DNA of 64,000 bases. Origin: Oryzias latipes. Lineage: Eukaryota > Chordata > Actinopteri > Beloniformes > Adrianichthyidae. Below, in pieces: positions 1 to 12,000 of this stretch. The stretch covers positions 17,858,494 to 17,922,493 of the forward strand of contig NC_019881.2 in NCBI RefSeq assembly GCF_002234675.1. Direction: 5' to 3'. Each line of letters opens with the position of its first letter. The stretch's first letter is position 1. Made by a program: the position numbers and the translations under genes. Below the pieces are notes generated by a model. The model saw only the letters and a program-made list of their open reading frames with translations. It did not search any database and had not been told where the DNA came from.

Positions 1-2900
1 AAACAAATGTATTAAATAAAAATGAATTGATATAATTATTAAGTTCTGTTTATTACATAAAAATAATCTAAATTTGTTTTAGAGATTTGAAGTGGGCTTT
101 AAAAAAGTAAATAATCGAAATTAGGACATCTAGTGATAATACTGCAACTAATAAATCCCACAGTTCAGTTTTGTAGGTTGTTTTTTATAGTATTTTTAAC
201 TGCTGGAATTGGTTTTTGTGTTGTTAAATCTTGTATGTAAAAAAAAACTATATTTTTTTCTGATATAGAGAAGTGAAACTCTACAAACAGCATTTTAAAT
301 AAATCCAGGAGATTGTTGAGATTTCTTTCAAACCATACATTTAATAAAATATAAATGTTGAATCCAAAAAGTGTTTTTTTCTCTTTGAAGATATTATTTA
401 AACCAAAAAAAACAGTTAACTAGAGTTCATGCGATTAAAATCAAGGGTTTGTTCTCTGTTTTCCAGGTTGGTGAGTTTTGAGGATCCGGCTTTCCTTCTC
501 TGGTGGCTTAAATGAGCAGAAGTGTTGGGAATCATCAGATCCGTGCAGAAGATGCTCTGGAGAAGTGTTGGAAAGCTGAACTCCTGTCCCTCCTCCAAAG
601 ACTCTCTTTCTGTAAAATAAGTCCCACATCGTGCAGGAACAGTGAAACCTGCTCGTCCTGTCACTTCATCATCTCACCCCCTCGGGTGCCGGAGCGCCGA
701 TTCGGCTGGAGAGACTTCTACCAACTTCTGATCAGTCCAAGCCCTCAGACTGGCTGTGGCGTCAACCCAATGACGTCAGATCGCAGTGTTTGGACCGCCG
801 CAGAGGACTTTGCAGACACGAGGTCAAAACGTCCTCACATTTGTGGAAAGTCTGGCGTTTGCACAGATTTGAGGACTGAAGACATTCACAGCGTGGTTTC
901 CTGATGACATCTCGGATGAAATGAAATCCAATTTGTGTACAAAGAAAGAAAGAAAAAGCACTACACTGAAAAACAATATTAGGTTGTTGTTTGCACACAT
1001 GTTCATTTTGTGTTGACCTTGTACTGTGAAATATCAGCCTATTGGTCCAGTAATAGTATGTGCATAGATAGATAGTGGTCTAATAGTACTGTAAAGACTT
1101 AAAAAGGTTTAAAATGTGAGAAAATTAACTGAGTTAGTTTTACGTTTTAGTCTGTTGTTTGGGTTTATGAAGGCGTACATAAACCTAAAACCTTTTTTAC
1201 ATTTATTTTATAACATGAGCTGACATGCAACCTCTCCCCAAAGGAAAAATAAATAAATAATAATAATAATAAATGTTTCCAGGAATGATTTCACTTCAAA
1301 TACTAAAGTGCACCAACTCAATTTCTCCCATGTGTCAGCATATGTATGGTATTTGGACATCATGCATTAACGGATTGTCGATATAAGAAGACAAACATTT
1401 TGTTTTTATGTTGTTTAAAAAAAAAAAAGATGAAGAATTTGTTTTGTTTGTTGGAGATTTTTTTGTGTTTACATTTTAGGTTTCAGTTCCTGCTACGAAC
1501 CTTAAAATAAGAAACTGAACTGCGTGAAAACAGTTTATGACTTCTTTAAAAATAAAAATAAACTAAAGAGGAGCTGTTACATTTACTGGTGATTTGCTGT
1601 TTTTGCTATTATTTCTGGATTCCTGTATGAACTTTGTTAAAAATTGACCTGACAATTTGGACACGCCCACTTTGAACAAAAAAAAAAGTAACACAAGTTT
1701 GTTAAAGTTTCTGCAAACTACATTTATCATAAATATTACATATAACCACAAGCATTTTTGAATTATGCAGAATTATAAACTTAATGGAACCTGTTGATGA
1801 TACAAGCCATCCAGTAGTTTGGTTAGAGATTATTTTATAATCTGACATCCAGCCAGATTTCCACAAATTTATGGGCGACGTTTGATGTATGAAGACTGAT
1901 TGGCGCCTTCCACCTGGCGTTCCAAACAAGAAGTAGCTCCTGGCTCCAAGCATCCAAAAATCACATAAACAGCTAAAAATTAGTCCGTATTTTTGTCAGA
2001 ATAACTATTTCTTTATTTTAAGTTATTCAAGTTAAAATCTGACCAATTAGATGCATCTTAAAACGTCTCAAATGTTTGAAAGTGACAGATTCTCTTCAGC
2101 CCATTTTCAAGTGGTGGGGGTGTGGATTTACGACATGCTCACTCCTGATTGGTGAGAGTGGTTGCCATAGAAATGATGACTCACACAATGCGATACAGTC
2201 ATCAGATTGTTAATTAGGATTAGTTAAAACATGCAAAAAAAATATTTTTTTAAAAAGGGATCAGAGCAAGAATATTTATTCTGACAAATAGAATGACTGA
2301 GTAAAGCTGTTTATTTCTCTATGAAAGTCTATAAGATTTAGTTGATCAGTCCAGGTCCCATGTACAGTCAATGATTCGGACCAATCCCTTCTGACTGGCA
2401 TCGTCTGGCTCCAACAGGGCAGCGTCAGTATATGGAAAAAATGGCGACTGAATTGACTTAATTTCATTTGGGCTGAAAAATCGTTTCTTTGAAGGTGATG
2501 TCCCGCTAACGCACGCCAAGTCTGACATACAGTCTTTAGAGCTGCAGACTCAGTTATAGTCCTTGGCTGTGATAGACGGTCATCTGTTAAAAATAGAAAT
2601 TTTATTTAAGTCTTTAGACAGAAATGAGGATCCAGAACAATATCATAATAATTTTCTTTCAACATTCAGCTCCAATAAATCACCATTTTCCGTCTCCAGT
2701 TCTTGTTGCAGCATCCAGGACCAAACGTGTCTAGCATTAAATACACATTTGTCAGCTTTCATACGTGTGAAAGTTTTTATACTATTATTAAAGTTATAAG
2801 CTATTAAGGCAGCTTATAAAACCCTCCCTAAACGGTAAAGTCAATAACAATCTTTTTAATAATAAATGTCATTTTCTTAATCCATAACAGCTCTGAAAGG
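1..2900. other. AT-rich flank without an identified gene
   Basis: Mostly AT-rich sequence with poly-A and poly-T tracts, a short AAT microsatellite near 1250-1275, and many AATAAA-like hexamers. No open frame here resembles a known protein. A possible terminal exon at 457-507 is listed separately. An RFX-like GTTGCCATAG half-site lies near 2160. The block downstream of about 2550 grades into an L1 relic. I see no tRNA or other structured RNA. Confidence 0.5.
457..507 (+). CDS. possible last coding exon of an unidentified plus-strand gene
   Basis: A pyrimidine-rich stretch ending TTTTCCAG is followed by a short open segment that reads LVSFEDPAFLLWWLK and then TGA, with a branch-point-like GATTAAAAT just upstream. 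AATAAA hexamers near 1250 and 1550 could end such a transcript. I do not recognise the peptide. A plus-strand gene here would converge on kmt2e. The evidence is only one good acceptor and a plausible short tail, so this may be chance. Confidence 0.15.
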
Positions 2901-2959
2901 ACCAGAATGACCGACTACTTTTCAAAATGTCACCTATGAAAATGGATCAAGACATTGTC

Positions 2960-3600
2960 TAAAGACCCGACAGCGGAAGTTGTAACGAATAGAAATTTCT
3001 CTAAGCCAATTGAAATTAAGGGAGGATGTCGGCAATGATGTCCTCTCTCTCCTTTGCTTTTTACTTTACCAATAGAACTATCTTCAGCAGCGATTCGTGC
3101 ACATACACTGATAAGTGCAATCACAATAGGACCCAATATACACAAAATGTCTTTGTTTGCAGACGATGTCGTTTTATATTTAAGTAACCTTACATCAATC
3201 CCAGCAGTGCTAGAAGTGATTCAAATATTTGTAAAGTGAATAATGCAAAATCCTCAATTTTAATGCTAAATTCCATGGAAAGGCAAAACCCTACTTCCAA
3301 AACATCTCACTTTAAAGTAGTAGTATTTTGAATACTTTGGAGTGGTAATTGGACCAAAGCTGGAACAAGTTTTCCAACGAAACTATGATTACTTACTTTA
3401 CTATACTTACCATTTGATAGAGGGGGGCTAAAATGCCCTAATTTTAAGCATTACTTTTGAGGTACACATCTGCGCTCCATTATGTTTTACTCCTCCAACG
3501 AGAATAATCCACATCGGGTAGAAATCGAATCCCACAATTTAAAAATACCTCTACCATCATTCTTATACTCCGATAAAATAAAAAAGTTACAAAGACAAAA
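2960..3600 (+). pseudogene. decayed L1-type LINE reverse transcriptase fragment
   Basis: The plus strand carries a broken reverse-transcriptase segment. It has an RQ-stop-CPLSPLLF motif, where intact L1 elements have RQGCPLSPLLF, followed by an LFADDVVLY catalytic motif. The reading frame is interrupted by a stop around 3035 and by a shift after about 3239, where an SGYK-like segment continues. The element is 5'-truncated and dead. It resembles the younger L1 copy near 56-57 kb but lies in the opposite orientation and is much more diverged. Confidence 0.75.
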
Positions 3601-3850
3601 AAATGTCACCTATGAAACGTAAAAATGGTTCAGGCCACAGTGGGATTTATCATTTTCTCCGCCATCTCTGACCGACTTCAACTTTCAAGGAAATTCCTTC
3701 GACGTTTTGCGTAAGACAATAAATATATATTTTTTTTTTTTTAACTGCGAATTTTTGCTTATTTCCTAAACATCAGCAGTTTCCTCCAAGTTCCCATCAC
3801 AGGATTTCCATGCGGACAAACGTCGCAACAAATGGTTTAAAACTGTCAAT
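3601..3850. other. spacer beyond the kmt2e 3' end
   Basis: AT-rich spacer holding the tail of the L1 relic and a poly-T tract near 3728-3741. I see no gene. Confidence 0.4.
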
Positions 3851-3857
3851 ACAGTGA

Positions 3858-4322
3858 TTTATTATAATGAACCATGAAAATAGCCAACCAGTGCAGTGTC
3901 TGTGAGTTTTTCCCCTCCGCACAAACATACACTCACACACACACAAATAATAAAAAAACAAGGTTAAGTTGTCAATAAAGGGAGAAAATAAAACAACAAC
4001 CATAAAATAAAAATAATGCTACAGTCACAGAAACATTCAGCTTTGCCAAGAAAAAACGATCATATTTACATCTATATTTCAAAATGGGATGGGAGCGAAT
4101 TTTACAAGCATAGAAAAGAAAAGAAGCCGATATTTACATCCTGTTTCTGGTGAAAGCTGAAGTAACCACCTATACATTAAATTACACTTTCTACAAAGAA
4201 CCATTGATATTCAAAAATAAGCCGCTAACGTCCTACTTGTAGGTGAGACCCATCTGCCTACCACAGAAGACTACAAGCACGAAAACTCGCGCGCTCGACT
4301 CCCCTAAGCTGCCATACACGCC

Positions 4323-4365
<43 letters not shown>

Positions 4366-4984
4366 GCACACAGACACACAAGTGCAGCCTCCTGCGGCGG
4401 AGACGCAGTCTCCTCCGAATCGTTCTTTCCTGAATCTGCAGCGGTGAACAGATTATTTGTTGTTAGACAGAAGAATAAAAAAAATAATTGCTTTTTTTTT
4501 CTCTATACAAAAAGCTTTTTCTCTTTGTTATAATGACCCAATAGATTAAAACGAATGGAGTACAGAGCTGACGACAGACGTATCGGGGATAACGGAGAGG
4601 AGGACCTGGGGGGTCGAGGGGGGGGCCTGGAATGTCCACCGATATTCAAAGTGCAGGAGCTGAAGACAGAACGGAGCTCTCCTCCCCAACGCCGACAGGA
4701 AGTCATACAAAAACGAGTGGAGGCCAGACGGAGGGGGCCGGGAGCACCAGGTGGATAGTTCATCTTCATTTTCACACGTCTTCTCTGAAAGTTCAGTTCG
4801 TAAAACTTTCTCTACGCCCCCCACCCCCATATTTCTTATTTATTTATTTTTTCTTAGGTGCCCTTTTATCCCACATTCAGCTGTTTTCCACTGGCCATGA
4901 GTTCATAGAAAACATATGTACACTTTATGGTACACACCCCAGGCAGAGCTCTTAGGTGGGGGCAGGGGGGTTGCAGGAGGGCGC
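3858..4984 (-). other. kmt2e: probable kmt2e 3' untranslated region
   Basis: This follows the kmt2e stop codon at 4985-4987 on the minus strand and contains no recognisable coding sequence. Reading minus, an AATAAA hexamer (TTTATT on plus at 3858) could be the polyadenylation signal. A CA dinucleotide repeat occupies about 4326-4363. The exact 3' end is inferred and needs transcript data. Confidence 0.45.
4326..4363. repeat. (CA)n microsatellite
   Basis: An uninterrupted run of CA dinucleotides inside the probable kmt2e 3' UTR, likely length-polymorphic. Confidence 0.95.
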
Positions 4985-6022
4985 TTAGTGCCACCCCGTG
5001 CTTAAGTACCCCGAGCTGTGGAAGGGGGTCGAGGACGCCGAAGCTCCACGAGGCCCAGAAGGCATCTGGGGGGAAGTGGCCTGGGCCTGTCCCTGTTGAG
5101 TCTGTTGGGGGGGTGGAGGGGGAGGCGGGGGCAGTCCTGTCTGCTGGATGGGAGGCGGGTATGTGGTCGGGGGCACGGATGGGTTTGAGGCGCCGCCGGG
5201 GTGCATCAGAGGCGCTTGAAACCCCCCCAAGTTCTGATAGTGGTGGGGCTGCAGTGCAGCGCTGGAGGCGGGGGCAGGTGGGGGTGGGGGAGGTGGGGGC
5301 GGTGGGGTGAGGGACATGAGGGTGCTACCAGACGGGGTTTGCTGCTGCTGCTGAGAGCTCTGCCCCTGTGGAGGAGGTGGCGGTGGGGGGGCGGAGGTCA
5401 TCAGGAGCTGCTGCATGGGGGGAGGCTGCATGCTGACGTGCAGCAGGGTGGGGGCCGCCATCGCGTGCGGGGGTGGAGGAGGAGGCGGGGGCGGAGCAGC
5501 TGAAGTTTGATAGTGCACGCTGTGAGGAAGAGTCTGCAGTAAGGACTGCGAGCCCTGCGGGTACGGGGGCGTGACCGCAGGTTTGTACCCGGGAAAAGGT
5601 CCGGCAGTGGAGGGGCTCTGGTTCTGGAAGTAGCCCGTGGAGACGGGCGGTGCTGGTGGAGGAGGGGGAGGTGGGGGAGGCGCGCTTTGGGTGTTGTACG
5701 GGGGGAAAGGAGCAGGCCCGGTCTGTGCCTGCGGCTGTGGTTGGTTTTGAAGTTGGCCGGAGAACAGCGCCCTCTGGCTGCGGTAGGGGGAGCCTTGAGG
5801 CTGCGGTTTGGGAGAATGAAGCAGAGAGGATCCTGGGTAATGGACCGGAGACGAGGGCAGAGGAGCAGGAAGCAGCTTTGTTGGAGTCAAAGGAGCCGGC
5901 TTAGGTCCAGCTGGCTTGTTGGGCGGCTGGCCGCTTGGGTTTGGCGTCCAAGGCTGACCGTCTCCATCTTCCTCCCTTGCAGAGCGACTGGAAGGCGGGG
6001 CCAAAGGGCCAGGAGAGCAGGA
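4985..6022 (-). CDS. kmt2e: kmt2e terminal proline-rich coding exon
   Basis: The largest coding exon encodes about 345 residues dominated by proline runs of 6 to 10, plus Q-rich, G- and H-containing segments, ending in GYLSTGWH. Human KMT2E ends in the same GSGWH style after a comparable polyproline tail. The only good acceptor is TAG at 6023-6024; the frame upstream of it is closed by that TAG. This gives a phase-0 start, whereas the upstream exon 8123-8202 ends in phase 1, so the join is unresolved. The polyproline tail is GC-rich, unlike its surroundings. Confidence 0.85.
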   Translation of the reverse strand, partial: SCSPGPLAPPSSRSAREEDGDGQPWTPNPSGQPPNKPAGPKPAPLTPTKLLPAPLPSSPVHYPGSSLLHSPKPQPQGSPYRSQRALFSGQLQNQPQPQAQTGPAPFPPYNTQSAPPPPPPPPPAPPVSTGYFQNQSPSTAGPFPGYKPAVTPPYPQGSQSLLQTLPHSVHYQTSAAPPPPPPPPPHAMAAPTLLHVSMQPPPMQQLLMTSAPPPPPPPQGQSSQQQQQTPSGSTLMSLTPPPPPPPPPPAPASSAALQPHHYQNLGGFQAPLMHPGGASNPSVPPTTYPPPIQQTGLPPPPPPPPQQTQQGQAQATSPQMPSGPRGASASSTPFHSSGYLSTGWH

Positions 6023-9000
6023 CTATCGGGAGGAAAAAGAAAAATTCTAGAATTGGATCCAATTTCTCAAGTTAGCTTTTATTTACACATCAAAACAAAG
6101 ACCAAATCCGAATTCTTCCCCTGTGGCTGCTCCCAACCCCTACATTTATCCTTACAAACAGAGCGTTATGGAAAAATAATTCAAATTTGGACGCCACTCC
6201 CACTTGATGACGTCATCGTCGGTCAGCTACGTTATTGCCTGACTGCCAGCACTCGGAAAAAACACAACAATATTATTTTATAACTTTAAAAAAGGTCCCA
6301 CTAAAAAAAAAAAAAGTAATTTCTTACGTTAAGTTAGTCCTTAAAAAGAAAACCATTTCGGACAACCTTACCCCTCCAAATGCCCCAAATGTTTTTCCCC
6401 AACCCCCCCACAATGGGGGGGTTGGGGAAAAACTCGTATTCGGCCAAACACTTTAAAAAGGACCCCCTCCGAATATCTGTTGATCATTTTTCAAAGCGTT
6501 CCCAGTGTTTTTTTAAATGATGAATTTGCTTGTTTTTTAGCCAAAATCTTTTTTGATTTTGGCTAAAAAACAAGCAAATTCATCATTTGCCTGTCGTTTT
6601 CTAGGACATAGTGTCTGCAGAGCAGCAGGAGTTCATTCGAAATTCACCTCTGAGTTGTAGGCAGGACCGTTGGCAGAGAGGAACCCCGCCCCCTTTCCCC
6701 TTCCCACTGCTGAGAGCTCTCTGCTTACACGCTCCCTTCTGATTCCTTACAGTTTTTGGGTAAAAAATGAAAGCTAAAATCTTTACATCTTTTCTCAGAA
6801 TTGCAAAAGGCTACAGCACAGACATGAATTCTCCGTCATCTCTCTAGTCATCATGCTTACCTAAGCCTGGGGATCTGCTCCTGGTTCACAACAGTTTCAA
6901 TAAAGAAATACTTAGTGATGCAATTTTGGGCGTAATTTTTTTTAAATAAGTCAGAAAAATTCCATAAGTAAATTTGAAAAAAACAATTTTTGTCAGACTG
7001 GGTCTTTGATTCACCTTCAAGTGATTTTCTAATCAAACTTTCTAAAAAAAAACAACAACATTTTAGTTCCTGATAAATAGATTATGACCTTTCTAAACGA
7101 ACAAAAGGAACACGAGAATTTCCATTTGGAAGAAAAGGGGGGGAAAAAAGCAGCCTTACGGTGTGAGTTGGGGTTTTCTGAACACTTGGAGATGCACACT
7201 CTCTCAGTCCCGGGGTCTCCCCTCCTTCAGTCTCACCGTCTACAGCAGGAGAGCATCATTAGACACTGGAACATCTCACAGTAAACTATACAACTATATG
7301 TCTGAACGTCCTCTCTGCTCCCCTAAAAGACCAGACACTGCAGGACTATCGCTTGCTCACTACTCTTATTTTTTTTCTGTCAAATATGATATCACCCACA
7401 TGTCCAAAGTCCGACCTGTGGGCCAAATGTGACCCGCGTTCAAATTTCCTGTCATAAAATTACGAATAAGGGGCTCCCAGCACTTTAAGAGCTGCGTGTA
7501 CGATTTCTTGATTGCGATTGTCTAAATTACATTAAAATACCTAAACATGTGGCTGATGGGAAGAAATGTTAAAAAGTCCCATTAGCTGACACAGACCTAG
7601 GCGTATGAAATTTGTTCTCCCCATCCCCTGGGGAGCCCTGAGCTGCGCACCAGTTTGAGGACCATTTGGGGGATAAACTCTCCAATGCCGAGTGTCTCCT
7701 GGGTATGGAGTCTTTGGTACGACTCAAAGAAGTCGAAGAAAAAAGATTTATTTGTTTCCGTGATCAAAACCAGAAACGACTGTAATTCTGTATAAGATAA
7801 CTATTTGCGTTATTTTTGTGTTTGTGTGATTTACACGTAGAAGTTTACGATGAGAATTTAATAGTTGACAAATTGTAATATTTCATATCAACCCAATATT
7901 TTTTCCAGACTATTTCTTCATTGTATTTCTGGTCTTCAAATATGGAATTCACCGCACTTTAGGTAAAAATGTATTTAGACATATTTCTGTTGTGTGTGAA
8001 GAAATGAAATGAATTTCAGTAAAAAGTTAATTTGCATTTGTTGTTATTTATAAGGGTTTTTGGCTAATTGCTTGGCCCTCATATATTTTCTGTACACCCC
8101 TGTTCTAAACATTTCTTCTCACCCGTCTCCTTGTCTTTGCTGAGCAGGAGGGCTCTGTGGTAGCTGCGCTCTCTGGTCTGTTCCACAAAAGTCGATGAGG
8201 TCCTAAAGAAAGGAGACACATTAGGACGTTTCACACGTGTTGTTGAGAGGATGAGCGTTTGTTATAAAAAGACGTACCACTGCCCCTCTCCTCTCTCTTC
8301 TCCTTTTTCTCCCCCAGCTTCCGTCTCCTCGCTTTGGGGCTCTTTTCCCGTGGTGACGTTGTTACAAGGAGCAGGGGGTAAAAGGGGGTCGCCGACAGGC
8401 TCCGTGGTCACGGGGAAAGCGTCCACGGTCAGGGGTGGGAGGGTGGAAACGGGGGAGCTGCATTCGGTCTTGGAGCCGCTGCGACGAGCTTCTCGCTGAC
8501 GCTTTCGGTACTCGAGCAGAGAAACCTGGAAACGACGCGAGACCTCATTTAACAATCAGAGAGCGGCTCTCAGGTCTGACCAGCAGAGGGCAGCATAACA
8601 GCTTGAAGACTTAAATGGTCTGTGTAAAGTCTCCCTTGAGATCATGTCATCTTTTTAGTTTCATTTTAGAGCTTAATTAATTGAGAACATGACAGTTGAG
8701 CTAATATAAATATCCCAAAACACAGTATTGTTCTATAAGTATTAATTTTGCTTTAAAACGGTATCATCATATTTACAAAGTACAAACAACGTGGTTTCGT
8801 TCCCTCGCAGAGTGTAGAGCGTAGCCACCCTTCCAAAAACTCACCTTTTTCTTCTGTGGGGGGTTCTGTGCAGACCCTCCTTCGCCGCTGCCATCCCCAT
8901 TCAGAGAACGCGAGACGTTAAGTATGCTCCCCTCCTCCAAGCAGGGGTAAAAAAGCTGTCCCTGGGACTCACTAAACTGAGGCTGGGAGGGAGCCTGTGA

Positions 9001-12000
9001 CCCCGTCCCTGCTGTAGCTCCAGCTGCAGCCTCGTGCCTGAAAGGAGACGAGAGAGGCTCCAGGGTGTGAGACGGGGTGAGGTCCCTTAAGTTCGAGTTG
9101 ACTGGAGAAAAGTTCAGGCCAGCTGGTCCAGTCGAGCCCCTTTCTGGGCTTTTTATCCACCCAGGATAAGAGGAAGCGCACGTTTCTACACAGGTGGAAG
9201 GCTCACTTGTGCCTTCTGTGACACCTCCCTCTGTCCGGTCCTCACTGCTGTCCTCCGACTCAGCAGGTGGAGGCTGAGGACTCTCTGGAACAGACAACTT
9301 TACTTCTGCTGCGAGTGTTTCTGAAGTGGGGTTCCTGGTGCAAGGAGAGGAGACCAATGACGGAGGACGATCAGCCTGGAAAAGAAGGGAAGAATTCACA
9401 TCAAAAAAACAGAATCCCCTATGAATTTTAACTAAAATCACACCTCTTACCTCTTGCACACAGGGCTTGCCGGAAACCTCTGGTGAGGTCTCCATTGAAG
9501 ATTCACTCTGTGCAAAAATGGGAGACTTCATCACCTCATATTCTCATAATAACTATGTCAGTTACTAATAATGCTCTTCTGCAGGAGCCTCAGGCTCCAG
9601 GCCTCGAGGGTCAACATCCTGCCTGTTTTTAAGACATCCTTATCTGCTGCTGAATACCTGGATCAGGTGTGTTTAGCCACTAGGGGCCTTCTGGTTTGTT
9701 GGAAAACCGTGGCCTGTAGTTTGAGACCTGTGCTCTACTGGCAGCAGCCTTACCTCCTGAGGGGTGTTGGGGACGTGAGTTGGAGTACTGGAGACCGGCT
9801 CTGCACTTGGTTCCTCTGTTCGGGGTCGAGGCGGCGTGGTTAATAAGACGGGCGTTCCGTGGGTTTCCGATTGGTCGGCTCGTGTGGGTGTGGCACAAGG
9901 GGAACCGTAGGGGGTGGAGCTCTCAGACATGCAGGCATCCAACGGGCTCAACCGTCGCTTTTTCAAAGGGGTGGGCAGCTCTGGAGAAAACACAGCAACA
10001 CAGGGCTTGTTAAGCATCACAGGAACTTCAAACTTTTGGAAAAAGTCTGCAGCTGGTTCAACTTTAAGAAGATACGCTTCAATGCGTATCAGAACATTTT
10101 GAAAATGTGCGCCAAGAAAACGCCAACTTTGAAATTATACCAAAATAAAGTCAAATAAGATTAAAAATACATTCCAATACTGCTGGCAGGATCTGCAAAT
10201 ATTAACGTGTTCTGCAGGTATAAAAATCTGAATTCTGCTTTTTATTTCATGATTTGGAAAAACAAATCTGATGTCAGATTTGGGGCCACACCCACATTAG
10301 CCGACCAAATCAGAAAGCCACGGAACGCCCGTCTTCTTAATCCTTCAATTTCTGATCACATGATTGGAGCGGGACACCCCACTCCGATCATGTGATCAAT
10401 TTTTTTAAATGCTCCACTAGAAGTCATTAATAAATCCTGAATTTTCATTGCCGTAAGTGCAGCAGGATACAGCACTAGTTTGAGCAGGAGACGCACAAAA
10501 ACAAAACGGTGAAATTATCAAGATCTTCACAGATTCAGACTTCCAGGCTCAATAACTCTTTCAAACTGACAGCAAGCGTCTCTATTGGTTTGTCTCAAAG
10601 ACAAAAATCCACTAAGGCATTTCAAACAAAAACAAATATTGTGCTTTTTTTTTCTTTTTTTAATGAGATTTAAACAGCAGCAGGAGTGGCACTCGGGTTT
10701 GTTTTTTTGGTTTGACGCGCCGCGTCAAAAACTATACGACCAATGAGAATGGCGCTTTTGCACACGTGTCTGGAGCTTCTGAAGTTACAGTAAAACACAA
10801 CTTGGGGGCGCTCAAACACAAAACTGCCTTTCTGAGCACACATACCAGCGAAGAAGATAGACGCCAAGTAACATCTACACTGCCGCAAAAAATAATGACG
10901 GACATTCTAAAATATCCCCGAAAAAACTCACGATACATTTTCAGCTCTTGTACCAGTCGATAAAACTCCCCATGTTCTTCTCTTCTCGTAAGTATGGGAT
11001 GTACCCAAAATCTGCGTCTTTTCCGGCGTCTTTCATCATTCAACAGTACAATAATTTCTTCATCGCTGGAATTGGAGCTAGAGCTACTAGTGCTGGAAAT
11101 ATTCATGTTCTCTTTGTACGATTCTGACAAGCGCATAAATACTTGCTCTCTTCTTCTGAGTAAAAAGCGACTTTCAGAAGCGTAAAGTTGCGCAGCGCCA
11201 CCTTGTGTACAGGAGTATTTTTGTTTTACATTAAGCGCCATCTAATGTCAGGGAATGAAATTGCATGTTCGCTCGGCTCATCGTCAGCGAAAATCGCCTG
11301 GGTGTGAACACAAAAAAACGTGTCGAAAAACGCTGGCGAAAAACGGCTGGCGAATATTCGTCCCGGTGTGTACGGGTCTTTACATTGATGTCATGAAAAT
11401 AGTCATCATATAAATGCAACAACAACGATTTTGGAGGAGAGTCATTTTTAATTTTTGGGAATTTCTAATATGAATCCATGATCAAAAATGTTCAATATTT
11501 CTCACATGATGAATTATCACCTCTTTTTTTACTAGTAAATAGTTTTTCTTGTTGATAGATAAATGATAAAGGAGGTTAATGAAGAAAAAAATAGAGGAAA
11601 ATCAGGATTGTTTTTATTTTTGCATTTGTATATTTTATTAATGTGTTACCAAATGATCGGATCTGGAATTAGTATAAGCAGATTTGCAAAATGAAATGAC
11701 TATTCTGGATCGAGGCCCCAGAAAAAACCTGAATGGGACATCCCTGGTTTCTAGCACAGCTTACCAGGTAGTGAGCAGGTGCCGTTGTAGGGCAGGGGGC
11801 TGTCAGAGTCCCCGCTGATGGAGGGGCTGAGGGGGCTGTCGCCGAGCAGACTCAGTCGTCTTGCTGGGCTTGTGGACCCTTCCTCCTCAAGCGCTTGTTT
11901 CAACCATCGCTGCCATATTACAAAAAGCAAGACAAACACCATAAATTAACCCTGAAAATCCAACTTAAAGACTTGTAAACATTGTTGACATCAAAACAAA

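Larger units (their letters stand above)
6025..8122. other. kmt2e last intron
   Basis: Intron between the last two identified coding exons. It holds a TTAA-ended repeat copy (6453-7013) with an internal perfect hairpin (6515-6588), plus AT-rich unique sequence. A small unrecognised exon could lie here, because the flanking exons are out of phase. An inverted G-run/C-run pair near 6396-6428 could form a short hairpin. Confidence 0.6.

Noticed and set aside
512..904. 130-codon plus-strand open frame
   Set aside because: No similarity to a known protein and no splice support. It follows the possible terminal exon and looks like open UTR.
4326..4363. CRISPR-like array or other ordered repeat system
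   Set aside because: It is only a CA dinucleotide microsatellite. No repeat-spacer structure was seen anywhere, as expected for vertebrate DNA.
5201..5503. Glycine/tryptophan-rich open frames on the plus strand
   Set aside because: They are the reverse side of the proline-rich kmt2e terminal exon; GC-rich repeats keep several frames open.
10712..10963. Plus-strand open frame overlapping the Harbinger relic
   Set aside because: Antisense to the transposase-like frame, with no similarity of its own.
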